64,000 nt of DNA from Marisa cornuarietis (taxonomy: Eukaryota; Mollusca; Gastropoda; Architaenioglossa; Ampullariidae). The stretch is taken from positions 1,364,001 to 1,428,000 of the forward strand of contig SMMW01000555.1 in the NCBI GenBank assembly GCA_004794655.1, written 5' to 3'. Under the pieces are notes generated by a model. The model saw only the letters and a program-made list of their open reading frames with translations, was not told where the DNA came from and searched no databases. The position numbers and the translations under genes are program-made. Of this stretch, positions 24,383 to 36,000 are shown piece after piece. Within the stretch, counting starts at the first letter, position 1, and each line of letters starts with the position of its first letter.

Positions 24383-25527
24383 GAAGAGAATGTGCATCTG
24401 CTGTCATAGGTGTGAGAGGGCTAAGCATGAGTGTAACTGTATGAGTGTATGAGGTGTGATCGTAATTTTTTCAGTTTATTATGTATCTTTTTCTCCAGTT
24501 AATTGTGGGAGCTCCCAGCAACAAAGGAAAATTTCTATCTACAACCTGGTAGCAAACCATCTGGATGGCACTGGTACATACGTCCGTAGCCTATTCATGG
24601 ACTTTTCATCTGCTTTTAATACCATTCAGCCACACCTGCTCTTACAACGTCTCCTAGCACTAAACGTTAACTCAACCCTAGTGCTCTGGATGAGGGATTT
24701 CTCCGGGACCGGCCACAACGGGTCAGCATGGGAGGCAAATTCTCGACCACTCTGATCATAAATACCGGAGCCCCACAGGGGTGTGTTTTGTCCCCGATAC
24801 TGTTCTCTGTTTACACTAGTGAAGTCCGGACGGAATTCTCGAATTGTGCCCTATCCTTGATTTAGTTTGCAGATGATATGGCATTGGGTGCTCGGCTCAA
24901 GGACGAGAAGTCACTTGCAAGCTATTTCCTCCAGGTTCAAAAATTACACTCATGGTTTGAAGAAAACTTTCTGGTGCTCAATGTCTCTAAAACTAAAGAA
25001 GTGGTCCTTGACAGAAGAAAACATCAACCTGCCCACACCCCTATAATTATTGATAATGAGACAAAAGAACAGGTGCAAAGTTTTAGGTACCTCGGCACAG
25101 TGCTAGACAGCAAACTGTCCTTTCAGGAAAACACCAGCATTGTTTCCAGGAAAGCACATCAGCGCCTGTTCCTGCTGAGGCAACTGAAGTATATCGCAGC
25201 CTAATCGAAAGCATCTTAACATTCAATATGTCAGTGTGGTTTGGCGTTCTCTCTCTCAAAGATAAAGCTTGTTTAATGAGAGTGGTCAAGAGTGCCAGCA
25301 AGATCATTGGTTCTCCACAAAGACCTTTAGGTGATATTTACATCAAGGCTGTGAGGTTAAAGGCCGTCAGAATCATCACAGACCCCTCTCACCCACTACA
25401 TCGCCACTTCCAAATGTTACCCTCTTGCCGCAGATGGAAGCAAGTGGTCGCCAGGAATAGTGCCTTTGCCAAGTCATTCTTACCAACCGCAATAGCACTC
25501 CTGAACAGGACTAACAAATGTACCTAG
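22374..25527 (+). pseudogene. LINE endonuclease-reverse transcriptase ORF, frameshifted
   Basis: The longest intact stretch, 22997-24324, encodes the rest of the endonuclease and the RT up to the 'GVDDACLTLYNL' block, before being cut by the inserted 3'UTR fragment. Coding resumes at about 24549 with VANHLDGTG. Catalytic motifs are still well kept (RT motif A FSSAFNT and motif C FADD), so the pseudogene is young. In the cell it would nick target DNA and copy the LINE RNA; here it cannot make full-length protein. Confidence 0.85.
24323..24537 (+). repeat. 3'UTR fragment of the same LINE inserted in its own ORF, with 11-bp duplication
   Basis: The 215-bp insert (a TG run, then unique sequence ending in aaatttcta) is the same as the element's own 3'UTR at about 25536-25756, apart from the TG length. 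It is bounded by tctacaacctg at 24312-24322 and 24538-24548. Removing it restores the frame L-Y-N-L-V-A-N-H. Confidence 0.9.
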
Positions 25528-25533
25528 CCTGAA

Positions 25534-25594
<61 letters not shown>
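25534..25594. repeat. (TG)n in the LINE 3'UTR
   Basis: This is the TG run of the authentic 3'UTR copy, just after the pol stop codon at 25525-25527. Confidence 0.9.
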
Positions 25595-25601
<7 letters not shown>

Positions 25602-25929
25602 GAAGAGAATGTGCATCTGCTGTCATAGGTGTGAGAGGGCTAAGCATGAGTGTAACTGTATGAGTGTATGAGGTGTGATCGTAATTTTTTCAGTTTATTA
25701 TGTATCTTTTTCTCCAGTTAATTGTGGGAGCTCCCAGCAACAAAGGAAAATTTCTATCTCTGTTGTGACCAGACATAGACAATAAAGATGTATTGTATTG
25801 TATTGTAAGTATTGTTGTTTCTTATTGTAACAAAGAGTAGGAGTTAAATTCGGTATGTGTATTCACTGAATCGTAAGGCTTTAAGGATTTACCTAGGGGA
25901 AAGAAAGACGAGTATATGAGTGTATCGTC

Positions 25930-26044
25930 GTCAGTCTAGTGTCTACCCAGTCAGCAACAGCTGTACAGGATAGTGTTCAAGCGAGATTATTCAAGGAAGT
26001 GTACATGTGCCTGTGAGTGTGATCGGACACAAAGATCGCTGAAA
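25930..26044 (+). other. Candidate 5'UTR exon of the gene at 26.7-30.1 kb
   Basis: A non-repetitive stretch after the LINE tail ends in a strong donor, CTGAAA|GTAAGT. No ATG-led coding frame of note is present. It is proposed only from position and the donor. Confidence 0.25.
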
Positions 26045-26776
26045 GTAAGTACGATTTTATTTTCATTTTATTTGCATTTGGATACCGATCTGGGACATTA
26101 GGGCTACCACCTGTGGTTTAAACTTGAGATACTGTATGGTTTGGAAATCTGAAGTCAATTGGAACTAGAGAAGTAACTTTTGTTTATAGAGGTTAGATGA
26201 CTGGAGGGTTGAGAATCACTTATGTCTCTGAGTGTTATTTATGATTGGTTTGTTATTAGAGAAGTATTTACTATAGTAACATGTCATTGAGGGGTCTACC
26301 TGGTCTATGGCTATTAAAGAGATATTGATTTAAGATTTGTGTGTGTAATTTGCTGCCCTCCCCTAAAAGATAATCGAAATCTCCTGAATAAAAGAGAAGA
26401 TGAAGCCCACATACAGATCTTGGTGATTTGTTGTGAGAAAGAACACGTGTGGGACACTGTGTTTGCTGCTATGTTTCATCTGTGACCTGTATGTCCCCAA
26501 CAGATAACATTTTAACCATCAGGGTAGCAAATTTAAGAACACACTATATATACTAAAATCTCTCTCTCTCTCTCTCGCTATATATTTATGTGTACACCCT
26601 CAAATCTAAAACTCCCGTGACGCAGCGAAAAACTGAAGAAACAGATTTCATTATAACATTTCTGTTGCAAGGAAAACGGTTTTTATATACAATAAATTTT
26701 AACGATCGTGAATGAGAAGTTCATGTGCGGGTCTGGTTTATGTTGAATGAGCCGATTCTCATTATTTCCTGAATAG

Positions 26777-26882
26777 GTCGGTGTCTGCAGAACCTGTTTG
26801 CCCTACATGTACCCGCAGCACGTGACAGGCGGGTGGCGCTATTGGCACGCTATGCCACCACCACAGTGAACTGGCTCTTAAG
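26777..26882 (+). CDS. Probable coding exon, unknown product
   Basis: It has an acceptor cctgaatag| and a strong donor TTAAG|GTGAGT around 106 nt. One frame (entering in phase 1, leaving in phase 2) is fully open and has normal amino-acid composition, including RCLQNLFALHVPAARDRR and TTTVNWLL. The other two frames have stops. No family was recognised. It would belong to the same plus-strand gene as 28190-30080, but the link is not proven. Confidence 0.4.
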
Positions 26883-27469
26883 GTGAGTGGGGGAAAGCAG
26901 TACATTTGAGACATCTTGTATAGTTTACAAACTGACTCACGGATGTGGTAGTATTCAGGTATTCAGAGACAGGGATAGTCGTGTTTAGAGATGTGGTAGA
27001 CATGGCTACAAATAGTGTAAACAGATGTACGTGTTTACAGCTCGCTGCGTACGTTTGCTTTAGAATGCTTCTGTAGACTGTTTTACTTATTACATCAAAA
27101 TACTGGTTACTTCTCTCTTCACTGCAACAAGGTTAAAAATATATCAAAACACACGTACATTCACACCCGTCCGCATACACCTCCGTGTCACGTGATAAAG
27201 CTCGTTGAACTGTTATAAGTATAAGTTTGTAGACGTTTCCGCGTCTGACAAACGTTTAAGTGTAAGTGAACCGGCGGTCACAACACCCACAGACCCCATG
27301 CACCTTCCCGCGAGTACACGGAGTAAATATGGAGAGTGTGTTCAATCAGCATTACAAAGGTCTGGTTCCCAATATTCTTGGCGCCCGCTGAATGGCTTAA
27401 TATTCTGACGCCAAGACATTCCTGGCTCTGGATTTCAACATATGGCCATATGCAAGGCTCCACCCGCAG

Positions 27470-27602
27470 CAATGACAGTGAACATACAGTCCCCGTAATA
27501 TATATATATATATAGACACATTCTTCTATATTGGCGCATGGTGCTCGCGTAACGCCCGTCATACCTTCGCGTACCAGTAGTACCACAGTTTGAAAACCTC
27601 TG
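27470..27602 (-). mobile_element. hAT-like MITE, copy B (one end)
   Basis: Read on the minus strand from 27602, the sequence starts cagaggttttcaaactgtgg and follows copy A (21826) through the caccat/caccac segment, the TA core and attacgggg, then diverges. The second end was not located, so it is probably truncated. Confidence 0.55.
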
Positions 27603-28189
27603 ATCTATGTGAATGAAAACGCACCAGCGTTAGCTTTGTTTATTATTAAGGAACTACGCGTTTAAATTTCTCAATGTAAAACCTTTCACTCGATCTTTTT
27701 TGTTTGATTTTTTTTCTGATCCAAGAGCTCGCCTCGGCGACTGCACTACGTTAACTATTCAAACCATGTCAAGAGCAGCTCCTGCCTGGGAAAATAACTG
27801 GGTTTGTTATCAACTTATGAAAACATTGATAATGATTTTTTCCGACAGTAACCTATATGTTCACTCCCGTAGCCCTCAAGCATAAGATCTGCGTGCGAGA
27901 TTTTGAGAATCCTGATAATCTAATTTCTTGGATTATATATTAGCCACTCTTATACGTTACTCCTAACTATTCTAGATTATGCAACGGATGAAATGAGATT
28001 AACAGTCCATCAGATGCCATTTTTATTTAGGTTTAAATAAGATTAAATACCAGAAGGAAGAGTTCATGGGGTCAGTGCACAGTGTCGTGTCCCCTCAGAG
28101 CAGGTCGAATGCATTCATCGACATCACATTCCGCGATAACCAGCACTCGGTGCACGAGGTTCACAAGTCCCGGCTGAAGGCTGTGTGAG

Positions 28190-30080
28190 ATGAGTGGTGT
28201 CCGGCAGTCGGACATCTCCAAAGCCATTTCTATCGTAGAAACACGTGACGATATTCTCGACTCGTTCAGCGTGCTCCTGGATGCGATGGACAGCATCTCC
28301 AAGGAAGAAAGGGAAACCACCATCGCCGGGTTGCAAAACATCAGTCCTCTCTTCCCTACTTATGGCGATGATGTCAGCATATTCAGCTGGATGAGCAGTT
28401 GCGGCGACTTCTTCCTTCTGATTGGAGGGGCCGAGCGGACAGTGAGCATATACAGAAATACTATGAACATACAGGTAGACACTGTAAACACGCACAGCAC
28501 TTTGACAGATGCTGGGCGTCAACGTTTGAACAGAAATGTGGCAAACTTAGACGACACAGTGGCTGAATACACTAGAAATGCAACATAAAGAAGAACGTTA
28601 GAAACAGAAAAGATGCTGTTTTTATGGAAGTCAGGTGATTTTTGACACCTGACGTTTTAGTGGTCGTACGTGTATTGTCTGTCCTTGTGTTTCCATGTAG
28701 ACTTCATGTTTGTTGTCTAATCTTTTGTATCCATGTAGAAGCGATGCTTTTGTGTGCTATTTTTGTTCATTTTATCAGAAATACCTTCGCCAAACAGATA
28801 CACAGATAAAATGAACAAAATAGCACACAAAAGCATCGGTTGTGCAATTTGACAGAAGGGCTACAAGCATGATGGATGGTTGGGAATTCTGAAGGGTTAC
28901 AAACTTTACATCGACTTTAGAGGCAAATGATCATTTAAGGACCAGATAAAAAAGTTAACCGCATAGCTAGATGTTTGTGGGCAGGACCCAGTAATGGAGG
29001 TAAGTCTTCGCTAGGTCGGTGCAGCGATGAGCGCGCTAACCACCGATACGTATCTCTGGCTTCAAACCCACGCCATTAAGGCAAAATAGCATGGCTTTTT
29101 TCTACTTTTTACTCACCCATACGTCTATCCATACACAAAAACATACATTTTAAGTTGAAAAAGACCAAATGATTGCGCAATATTAGTAAATTGTTTAATG
29201 GTGTGCAGGACGTTGACGTTTCCGTGGTTCGTGAAAATTCAAGCATTCTTATGGTCCCCTCGCTTCCTGCAAAAGCAAGAAAGACATCAAGCGAGACAGA
29301 CGTAGGTAAATGGTTACAATCTGACGTGGCCCAATGGCTCAGATCGCATCTACTGCAAGGGTGAGATAACCTAACTACACGTGTATTGTGGCTTCTGCAA
29401 GTCCGTATGTTAAAAGCTTTCCTGATATCAAAGCGTAAATCACGGGAGTTTCAACAGTTGTAACATATGTCTCCACATACAAAACACGACCTTGCAACAT
29501 ATGTGTTGACCAACATTTAATTTAAGTATAATAATTTATTTTTGTCTATGGCCTTATGAAGTTTAATTTTACAAGCGATAGTCACAGATACAACACAAAC
29601 GCATTGATAAAAAACACGTGAAACGATACAGTCTGACAGGAATATAAAGAGTATTGTTTGTTGAGTGAGAGCATTAAGCTTTTTTCTCAGGTCGCATGTT
29701 CTTGCAGGTGTCAACATTTGCAGACTCTAAGCGGAGAAAACCTTGTGTGTCTCCAGAAAGTTAAAAGATAGGTAACAACTGTTTCGTCAAAGATTTTGTT
29801 GATAAGTGGACATCGAAATTGTCATAAAGTAAGTTTCGCGACAAAAACTTATTGCTTTTCTTGCCTAATTGTTCATACTGTATGTTTTTAATTTCAGGTG
29901 CCAAAGTTCTTCTATTTTCTTAAACAAGACTTTGCACAGAGCATCTTCGACCTCCTGCACTTTAGTGATGCTGTGAACAATCTGCAAACATTATTGTCTG
30001 CCGTATTTCACAGGGACACAATAGACGTAATCCTTACACAAAATCAGAAATTGTTTGATAGGCAATTAGTGTACATTTGA
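28190..30080 (+). CDS. Probable three-exon gene of unknown function
   Basis: Three exons connect in phase 0: 28190-28474 (donor CATACAG|GTAGAC), 29209-29301 (acceptor gtgtgcag|, donor GAC|GTAGGT) and 29898-30080 (acceptor atttcag|, stop at 30078-30080). Joined, they give about 186 residues. The first part is helical and acidic (DILDSFSVLLDAMDSISKEE), then comes an IFSWMSSCGDFFLLIGG stretch, then a polar linker, then an aromatic and hydrophobic C-terminus (PKFFYFLKQDF). The start is uncertain: the ATG at 28190 follows an in-frame TGA at 28175-28177, while 28076-28177 is open in another frame behind a good acceptor (gtcccctcag|). A frameshift or a missed upstream exon is therefore possible. No domain was recognised. 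Confidence 0.4.
28743..28837. repeat. Long inverted repeat (hairpin), about 33-bp arms, 28-nt loop
   Basis: The left arm, 28743-28776 (gatgcttttgtgtgctat...), pairs with the right arm, 28805-28837, with a single extra T in the left arm and no other mismatch. The loop is 28777-28804. It could be a recent MITE end pair, a palindromic duplication or a small-RNA hairpin. Confidence 0.85.
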
Positions 30081-31469
30081 ATATTTTTATCTACAGTTTA
30101 TCTGTGAATTTTTAAGTGTCTATTAACCGGTATTTTAGGCATCTTACTTATATTTTTAGTATATTGACATGAAAAACCTAGTGATTTGATGACTATACTG
30201 CTCATTGGACCATAAATGAAATTAAAAAAAAAACTTTTGTATTTATCAGCCTGTTTGAAGACTTCCATCAATAAATCAAAGAACTGTGCGCTCTTGATTT
30301 TCGAATTGAAAATGCTTTTAATAAAGAACGTGCTTGTTGATGACAGTGAAATTTTGCTTTTAAACATAACTGTTCTTACACGTGAGGCTTTCTGGTGTCT
30401 TATCCTACTTATATTAAACTGCATTGTGTAACACGTATGTGTAATAATAGTAAAAATCATTCTACCACTGCACTAAGGGGATACTGTGAGCGATAATCAA
30501 TTAACAACTAGAATGGTAGATACCGTACAACAATTCAACGTGGTGAAAGCAACAGATGATACACAACAATAGTCAGACTACAATTCGTGGCCTTATTAAA
30601 CCAAAAAAGCACATTCCAATGACTATCCTCAACTGGTTACGGATTGCATGAGGGAGTTATTTCCAATAAGTTTACAATCAATGAGCAAAAATGCGATCGC
30701 CAAAGATTATGGAAACAAAAAAATCAATTTCTTTTGAAAGAAAGTAAACAAATAATAAGTAGAAAATTATGCTAGCACAGAGACAAAGAAACCCTAACTA
30801 CACACTGGCTCAAAATGAGGAACTTCGTGAAGTAACAAAAGAACCGTCGTCCCCAAATCTTAAAGTAATAATAGTTTTAAAAAAACACAAGAGAGCAGAA
30901 ATTCCCAAACAAAACGTTTAACACTTCTTAGGAGTAATTTTCCCAGAAACCTTAACTGAACCCCAGATGTAGGCCAAAATACCCCCCTCCCCGAATAATA
31001 ACGATTACTGAAAACAGCTTGGACACCAGTCCAGAATCGGTGCTTAACCTTTATCAAAGTAATATAATGTCTCAACTACATGCAAGTTAACTTCTAGTCC
31101 ACAGTACAGTACACTAGCACTACCTCCTGAACACCTAACGCAAGAGGCAACACCTGGCTCAAACAACAGTAAGCAACACCTGCGGCGTCACACAGCTGCA
31201 ACCCTCCTCCCACACCATTTCTTGCCCCTTCCCCCTTATCCCTTCCGTCCACCACTCCCCTTTATTCCACTAAATTCCACATTCCCTACAGTGTGCAATT
31301 AAGACTGAAGCAATATAATCTATCAAAATCAATAATAACGACTGGATTAAAACGACTCCAACCCTCTCGCGTTTTTATTTGATCAGCGTGATAGAGCCTC
31401 GTTTTGGGACGTGACACTCGTTTGCAAACAGAAAGTACGTTACGCTAAGACGTCAGCGCAGCTTTGGCT
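30081..31469. other. Intergenic, nothing recognised
   Basis: AT-rich sequence between the small gene and coiled-coil gene 1. A pyrimidine-rich, GC-richer patch at 31180-31290 and a CRE-like agacgtcag at about 31448-31456 lie in the presumed promoter of gene 1. No other feature is supported. Confidence 0.4.
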
Positions 31470-31549
31470 GTTTACTTCCTGTTTCAACAGACAACAAGAC
31501 GACAAGCTGCGTGTTGTTGCTGATGTACCATGCTCTGGGTGTACAACCA
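31470..31549 (+). other. Candidate 5'UTR exon of coiled-coil gene 1
   Basis: The stretch ends in a strong donor, AACCA|GTAAGT at 31549/31550, and is followed 939 nt later by a good acceptor (tttgttgcag| at 32488) that opens the exon with the start codon. The 5' boundary is not defined. Confidence 0.4.
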
Positions 31550-32530
31550 GTAAGTAACCTCTACCTTACACTGTACTTTTTGTGGATTGTTATTTGAGTG
31601 TGGATACTGACCCATCAGCTACGGCTGCTGACAATGCGGAACAAATTATTGCACGGCGCTAGTACAGGCTCTATCATGCAACGAAATTGCTGCTCATACG
31701 TTTCAATACACTCTTTTATTCATTATCATTTCGTACAATCGAGGTATTTATTATCATTTAGTGCACCATACCTTTGCAGTATTATGAAGTACACTGTACC
31801 CATGCAGTATCAAGATTACAACCTACAACTGCATTATTATGAAAATGGGTGATTGCGGTACACTTTAGTTATTCGTTCACTCGTATACACGTTGAATATC
31901 CATTATCATTTAGCATAGTCTACACAGTCAGTATCGTGCAGTACAATCTACACATGCAATTAATGTCATTAAAATGGACAGTTGCAGTGCGCCCTTCTCT
32001 TGCAGTCATGCGTGACGGTCTTTAGCGAGGTGTTATGTTTCATTGAAAAACGCAGCCTTATAGCTTCGTGCTTTGTGCGATCTATTTATAGCTTAAGGCA
32101 AATGGTTGTGCAAGACGATCTAGGGAATCCCTTGCCCTCGTGACTGATTACCTTGCAGTTTGTGTATATGTGTACAAAGGCACGAAGTACGAGTGTGCGT
32201 GCGTATGCGCGCGCGCGCGCGTGTGTGTTTATTTATAAGAATACGTGGGAATAAATCGTTTAGATATATATATATATATATCTCTCCTTTTTAAAATACA
32301 TCATTACAAAAAGCACCGCAGTAACAGTTTTGCTGCCTTATTGTTAACACTATTAGTAGCGAAGAAAATTTTGAAATGTTCCTAGAAATCAAAGACAATA
32401 CATATATGTTCGAGTATTTATATGTATAAAATTTCTTGTGCGTTCACTGCCCTGTCGGCAAATAAGCTATCTTCTATGTTTGTTGCAGAAAAGCGCTTAT
32501 CATTAAACATTACAAGAATCAGCTATCGTC

Positions 32531-32983
32531 ATGAACATGCCTGGCTCGCCAAACGCTGTTAGACATGTAAAGCCTGTACAGCCTGTCGACACCGTACAAC
32601 CTGTACAACCAGTAGGACGGAGTACAGCCTGCCAGGCTACTGGGGCTTTCAATGATCCTCCCAAAAAGAATCACAATGACCGTCTTTCTAGTGATACTCC
32701 TTGCGTCTCTTCTGGAAAGAGCATCAGTAATTTTCCTTTGGTATTCTCTGTCTTACCTTCACACATCCTCGATGATCTCGCAAATAATGTCAGTGACTTG
32801 AGTAAATGGACAACTAATAAAGTGAAAACTAATTAATGCGTATTATCTCGATCGCTACGGAGGAAATGCCAGCGATTCAACATTTCGACCGATCCATTTT
32901 GAATATTTATTACTATTAATCTATAACAAAGACAAGCATATGTGATAATCAATTTTAAGGAGCAGTTTTTAAACATTTAGAAG

Positions 32984-33037
<54 letters not shown>

Positions 33038-36000
33038 TGAAATTTTGTATAGCGCATATTCACACTCATAGAGAGCATGCTCTTAGCGCTGAAAACGGGG
33101 AAGAGACATGAACTAAATGGATAGAACACGAGGGACGGAAGAATAAACAACAGTACTGACGACAAACAGAAAGCAAAGAAAACACAAATAGGCACCAAGT
33201 AACAGGAACAGAGAATATAGTGATTCTGCAGAGAAAGATGGGTAGAAAAATAGCAAAGAGCTGGGGGGAGGGTAGGAAGGACTAGGATTGTTTAACTTTA
33301 AGAAATATAGGTTTCGTTTTCTTGTACTAAAATGAAATTAAATAATGCAGCTGTATGACTTTCAAATTTATTGATTGAAAAGCTGAACACTGCAAATTCA
33401 TTAAGTATTTAACACATCTCTCTTTAATTACTGTAGGAAGTGCTACAGGAGATAATAAATAATTGAAATAGGAAAGAATTATCGTATATGCTTTATTATA
33501 ATTATTATTATTTACCAAACAAAATTTGTTGAAAGAGAACTAAGCAAGCGAGCCTAGGGATGTCATATGAGATTTTTTATTGCATAAAAATCCTTAATGA
33601 TGATGACGTGTAGTGGTAGGAACAATATGGAATCAACAGTAAGCAGCACTTTGCTAACGCAGCAGTATTTTAATTACTGAGTGAAGTATTCAAATTGCTG
33701 TTGTATTTACATTTTACTGTCGCCTGTTAATGCAAATCTCTAAATTCGCCTTTAAATCGTTTTGTCTAAACATTATTTGACTTATTTTTTCGGATTCTTT
33801 TTTATCTTTTAGGCAGCTCGAAGACATTTGAGGAAAAGCTCCGAAACGAAGGCAGGAACAGATTTTTTTCTTTAAGCTCTAAAATTTATTTTCCATATCC
33901 ACCATCTACACATACCATCCAATTCTTTAAACGTGCGCTAAAACACATCAATGCAACAATACTCTCTTTGCAAATTAAAATACTCCTTCTAATAACATTT
34001 TACTTTGACCTATATCTTCCACACAAGAACACATGTCGTAATATCTAAATTTTGTAATTTTTAACCTTTTTAGGCAGGTTGGACGAATGGTTGAACAGGC
34101 TGAAACTTGAAACGAACATCTTATTACACATGAAAGATTTTGAGCCGACTCAGAAAGAAAAGAAAGGTTTTGTATGAAACGACAGTTGATTTTTCATCTC
34201 GAATTTTGTTATTTGAAAAATGTTCATGAATTTTCATGTTCGAGTACAATGGGCCGTAGTTAAGTAAGTCATAGCCATAGGTGTAACTGTGCTACATTGT
34301 TCATCCTGTCAACGATTAATGCCAGTGAAAGAGTAAACATTATAATGAGGTCTGGTAAGTAATTTATAGATATGTCGGATGCTTCCCTCTAACGACAAAG
34401 CGTTGAGCTGGAGACCAGTGATTCCAGATCTGCAACAGTGAAACAAAAAAGAACATTTACGAAGGTGGAAAACAGAAGCCTCAAGAGTAAGTCGTTGACA
34501 TTGAGTGGAAACAAATGCTGGTCAACACTGATGTCAACTTTATGTGTGTTTTTGTGCATCGCCTTGCGGACATCTTAAAATTAAAATGTGTTAATATTTA
34601 TTGACTATTTTATGCTAGAGACAACAATAAAAATTGAAATATTAGTTTATAACTAAAAGGCATCCAGTTGACAGGGGTTCTTTCACTTACCACAATTTTC
34701 TGTTATTAGACAATAAATGCCAGTCATATCTATTATTTCACGTCAAGAACAAATAGATGAAGTTCAAGAACAGCTGAAGACGTGTGAAGCTCGATCTGCG
34801 ACACTTCAACAGGACGTGACAAGTCTGACGGCGGAAAAGGAAAGTCGTCAGAGTAAGTCACTGACACTGCGTGGAAACAAATGTTCGCCCTTACTAAGTA
34901 TTCAGTTCTCAATCTTCATTCGAGCACTTTGCTTGTATCGATGACATTCTTTTGCTACGCTTTGATAACACCCTTCCATGATCACGCGAACTTCTCTACT
35001 CAGTCTTTAGTTCTCAATCTTCATTCGTGCACTTTGCTCATGCTTCTATCGATGTTATTCTTTTGCTACGACTTTATCCATTTGTTTCATGTTTGACTGT
35101 CGGTTCCTTTGCTCGATGTTTGACAGTCGGTTTCTATGCTGACTTTTATGTACAGAACATTCTTTTGGCCTCCACACGGACTATGCGCTCTTACCTTGTT
35201 ATTTTTATTCTTTCTTCCCACATTTTTACAACACTTACTGTTATCTTCTGATATGACATATCATAAGGTATTTAATGCACCTCAAATTGTGCTAATATGT
35301 AGAAATGAGCTCATGTAATGTGGAGTTTCATGCAGTTATTTGTCTTTAGAATGTTGTTATTTCCAGGAGATTAGAGAGACAGAGAGAGAGATTGTATGTG
35401 TGTGTGTGTGTGTCTTGGGGGGGGGAAAGAGCAATAACAATTGAAATATTCGCTTGTAACTTAATGACGTCCAGTAGATGAGGTTCTTTTACTTACCCTA
35501 CTTTTTCTGACTAGACAATATCGATTATTTTCCGTCAAGAACTAACAGATGAAGTTCAAGAACAGCTGAAGACGTGTGAAGCTCGATCTGCAACGCTTCA
35601 ACAGGACGTGACAAGTCTGACGGCGGAAAAGAAGAGTCTTCAGAGTAAGTCACTGACACTGAGTGGAAACAAATGTTCGCCCTTACTGTCGTCTCTGATG
35701 TCAACTTTTGGTCTCTTTTGTCAGCTGTTTTGGTTGTCTGTCTGTGTAAAAGAGAGAAACGGCTTTCACTTGTCCAGCTCCACCGTTTAAGATTCTCTCT
35801 CCTTTCTGTATCAACTTCTTTGATAAAACCTTTCCATGATTACGTAAACTTCTTTACTGAGTATTGAGTTCTTAATCTTCATTCGAGCACTTTACTCGTA
35901 TCGATGACATTCTCTTGCTACGTTTTTATCCTTTGTTTAATGTTTTACTGTCAGTTCATTTGTTCGATATTTAGCTGTCGGTTTCTATGTTTACTTCTAT

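Larger units (their letters stand above)
22374..25808 (+). mobile_element. Nearly complete CR1/Jockey-type LINE, recently active but disabled
   Basis: Order along the element: an N-terminal basic region (KKTAKKKRGSR), an apurinic-type endonuclease (LTNARSIDNKM, CVTETWL, VYVPGPD, ILGDFN, GRSDHNVV), then RT (PFKAPGPDGLKGRVL, NDFRPVALTPILAKCMER, DPYQFAY, MDFSSAFNTIQP, GAPQGCVLSPILF, FADDMALG), a C-terminal region ending at 25527, a 3'UTR with a TG run and AATAAAG, and a (TATTG)n tail to about 25808. Defects: an in-frame TGA near 22672, frameshifts near 22930, 24720 and 25200, a TAG just before FADD near 24863, and a 215-bp internal insertion at 24323. The 5' end is not defined. Confidence 0.85.
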
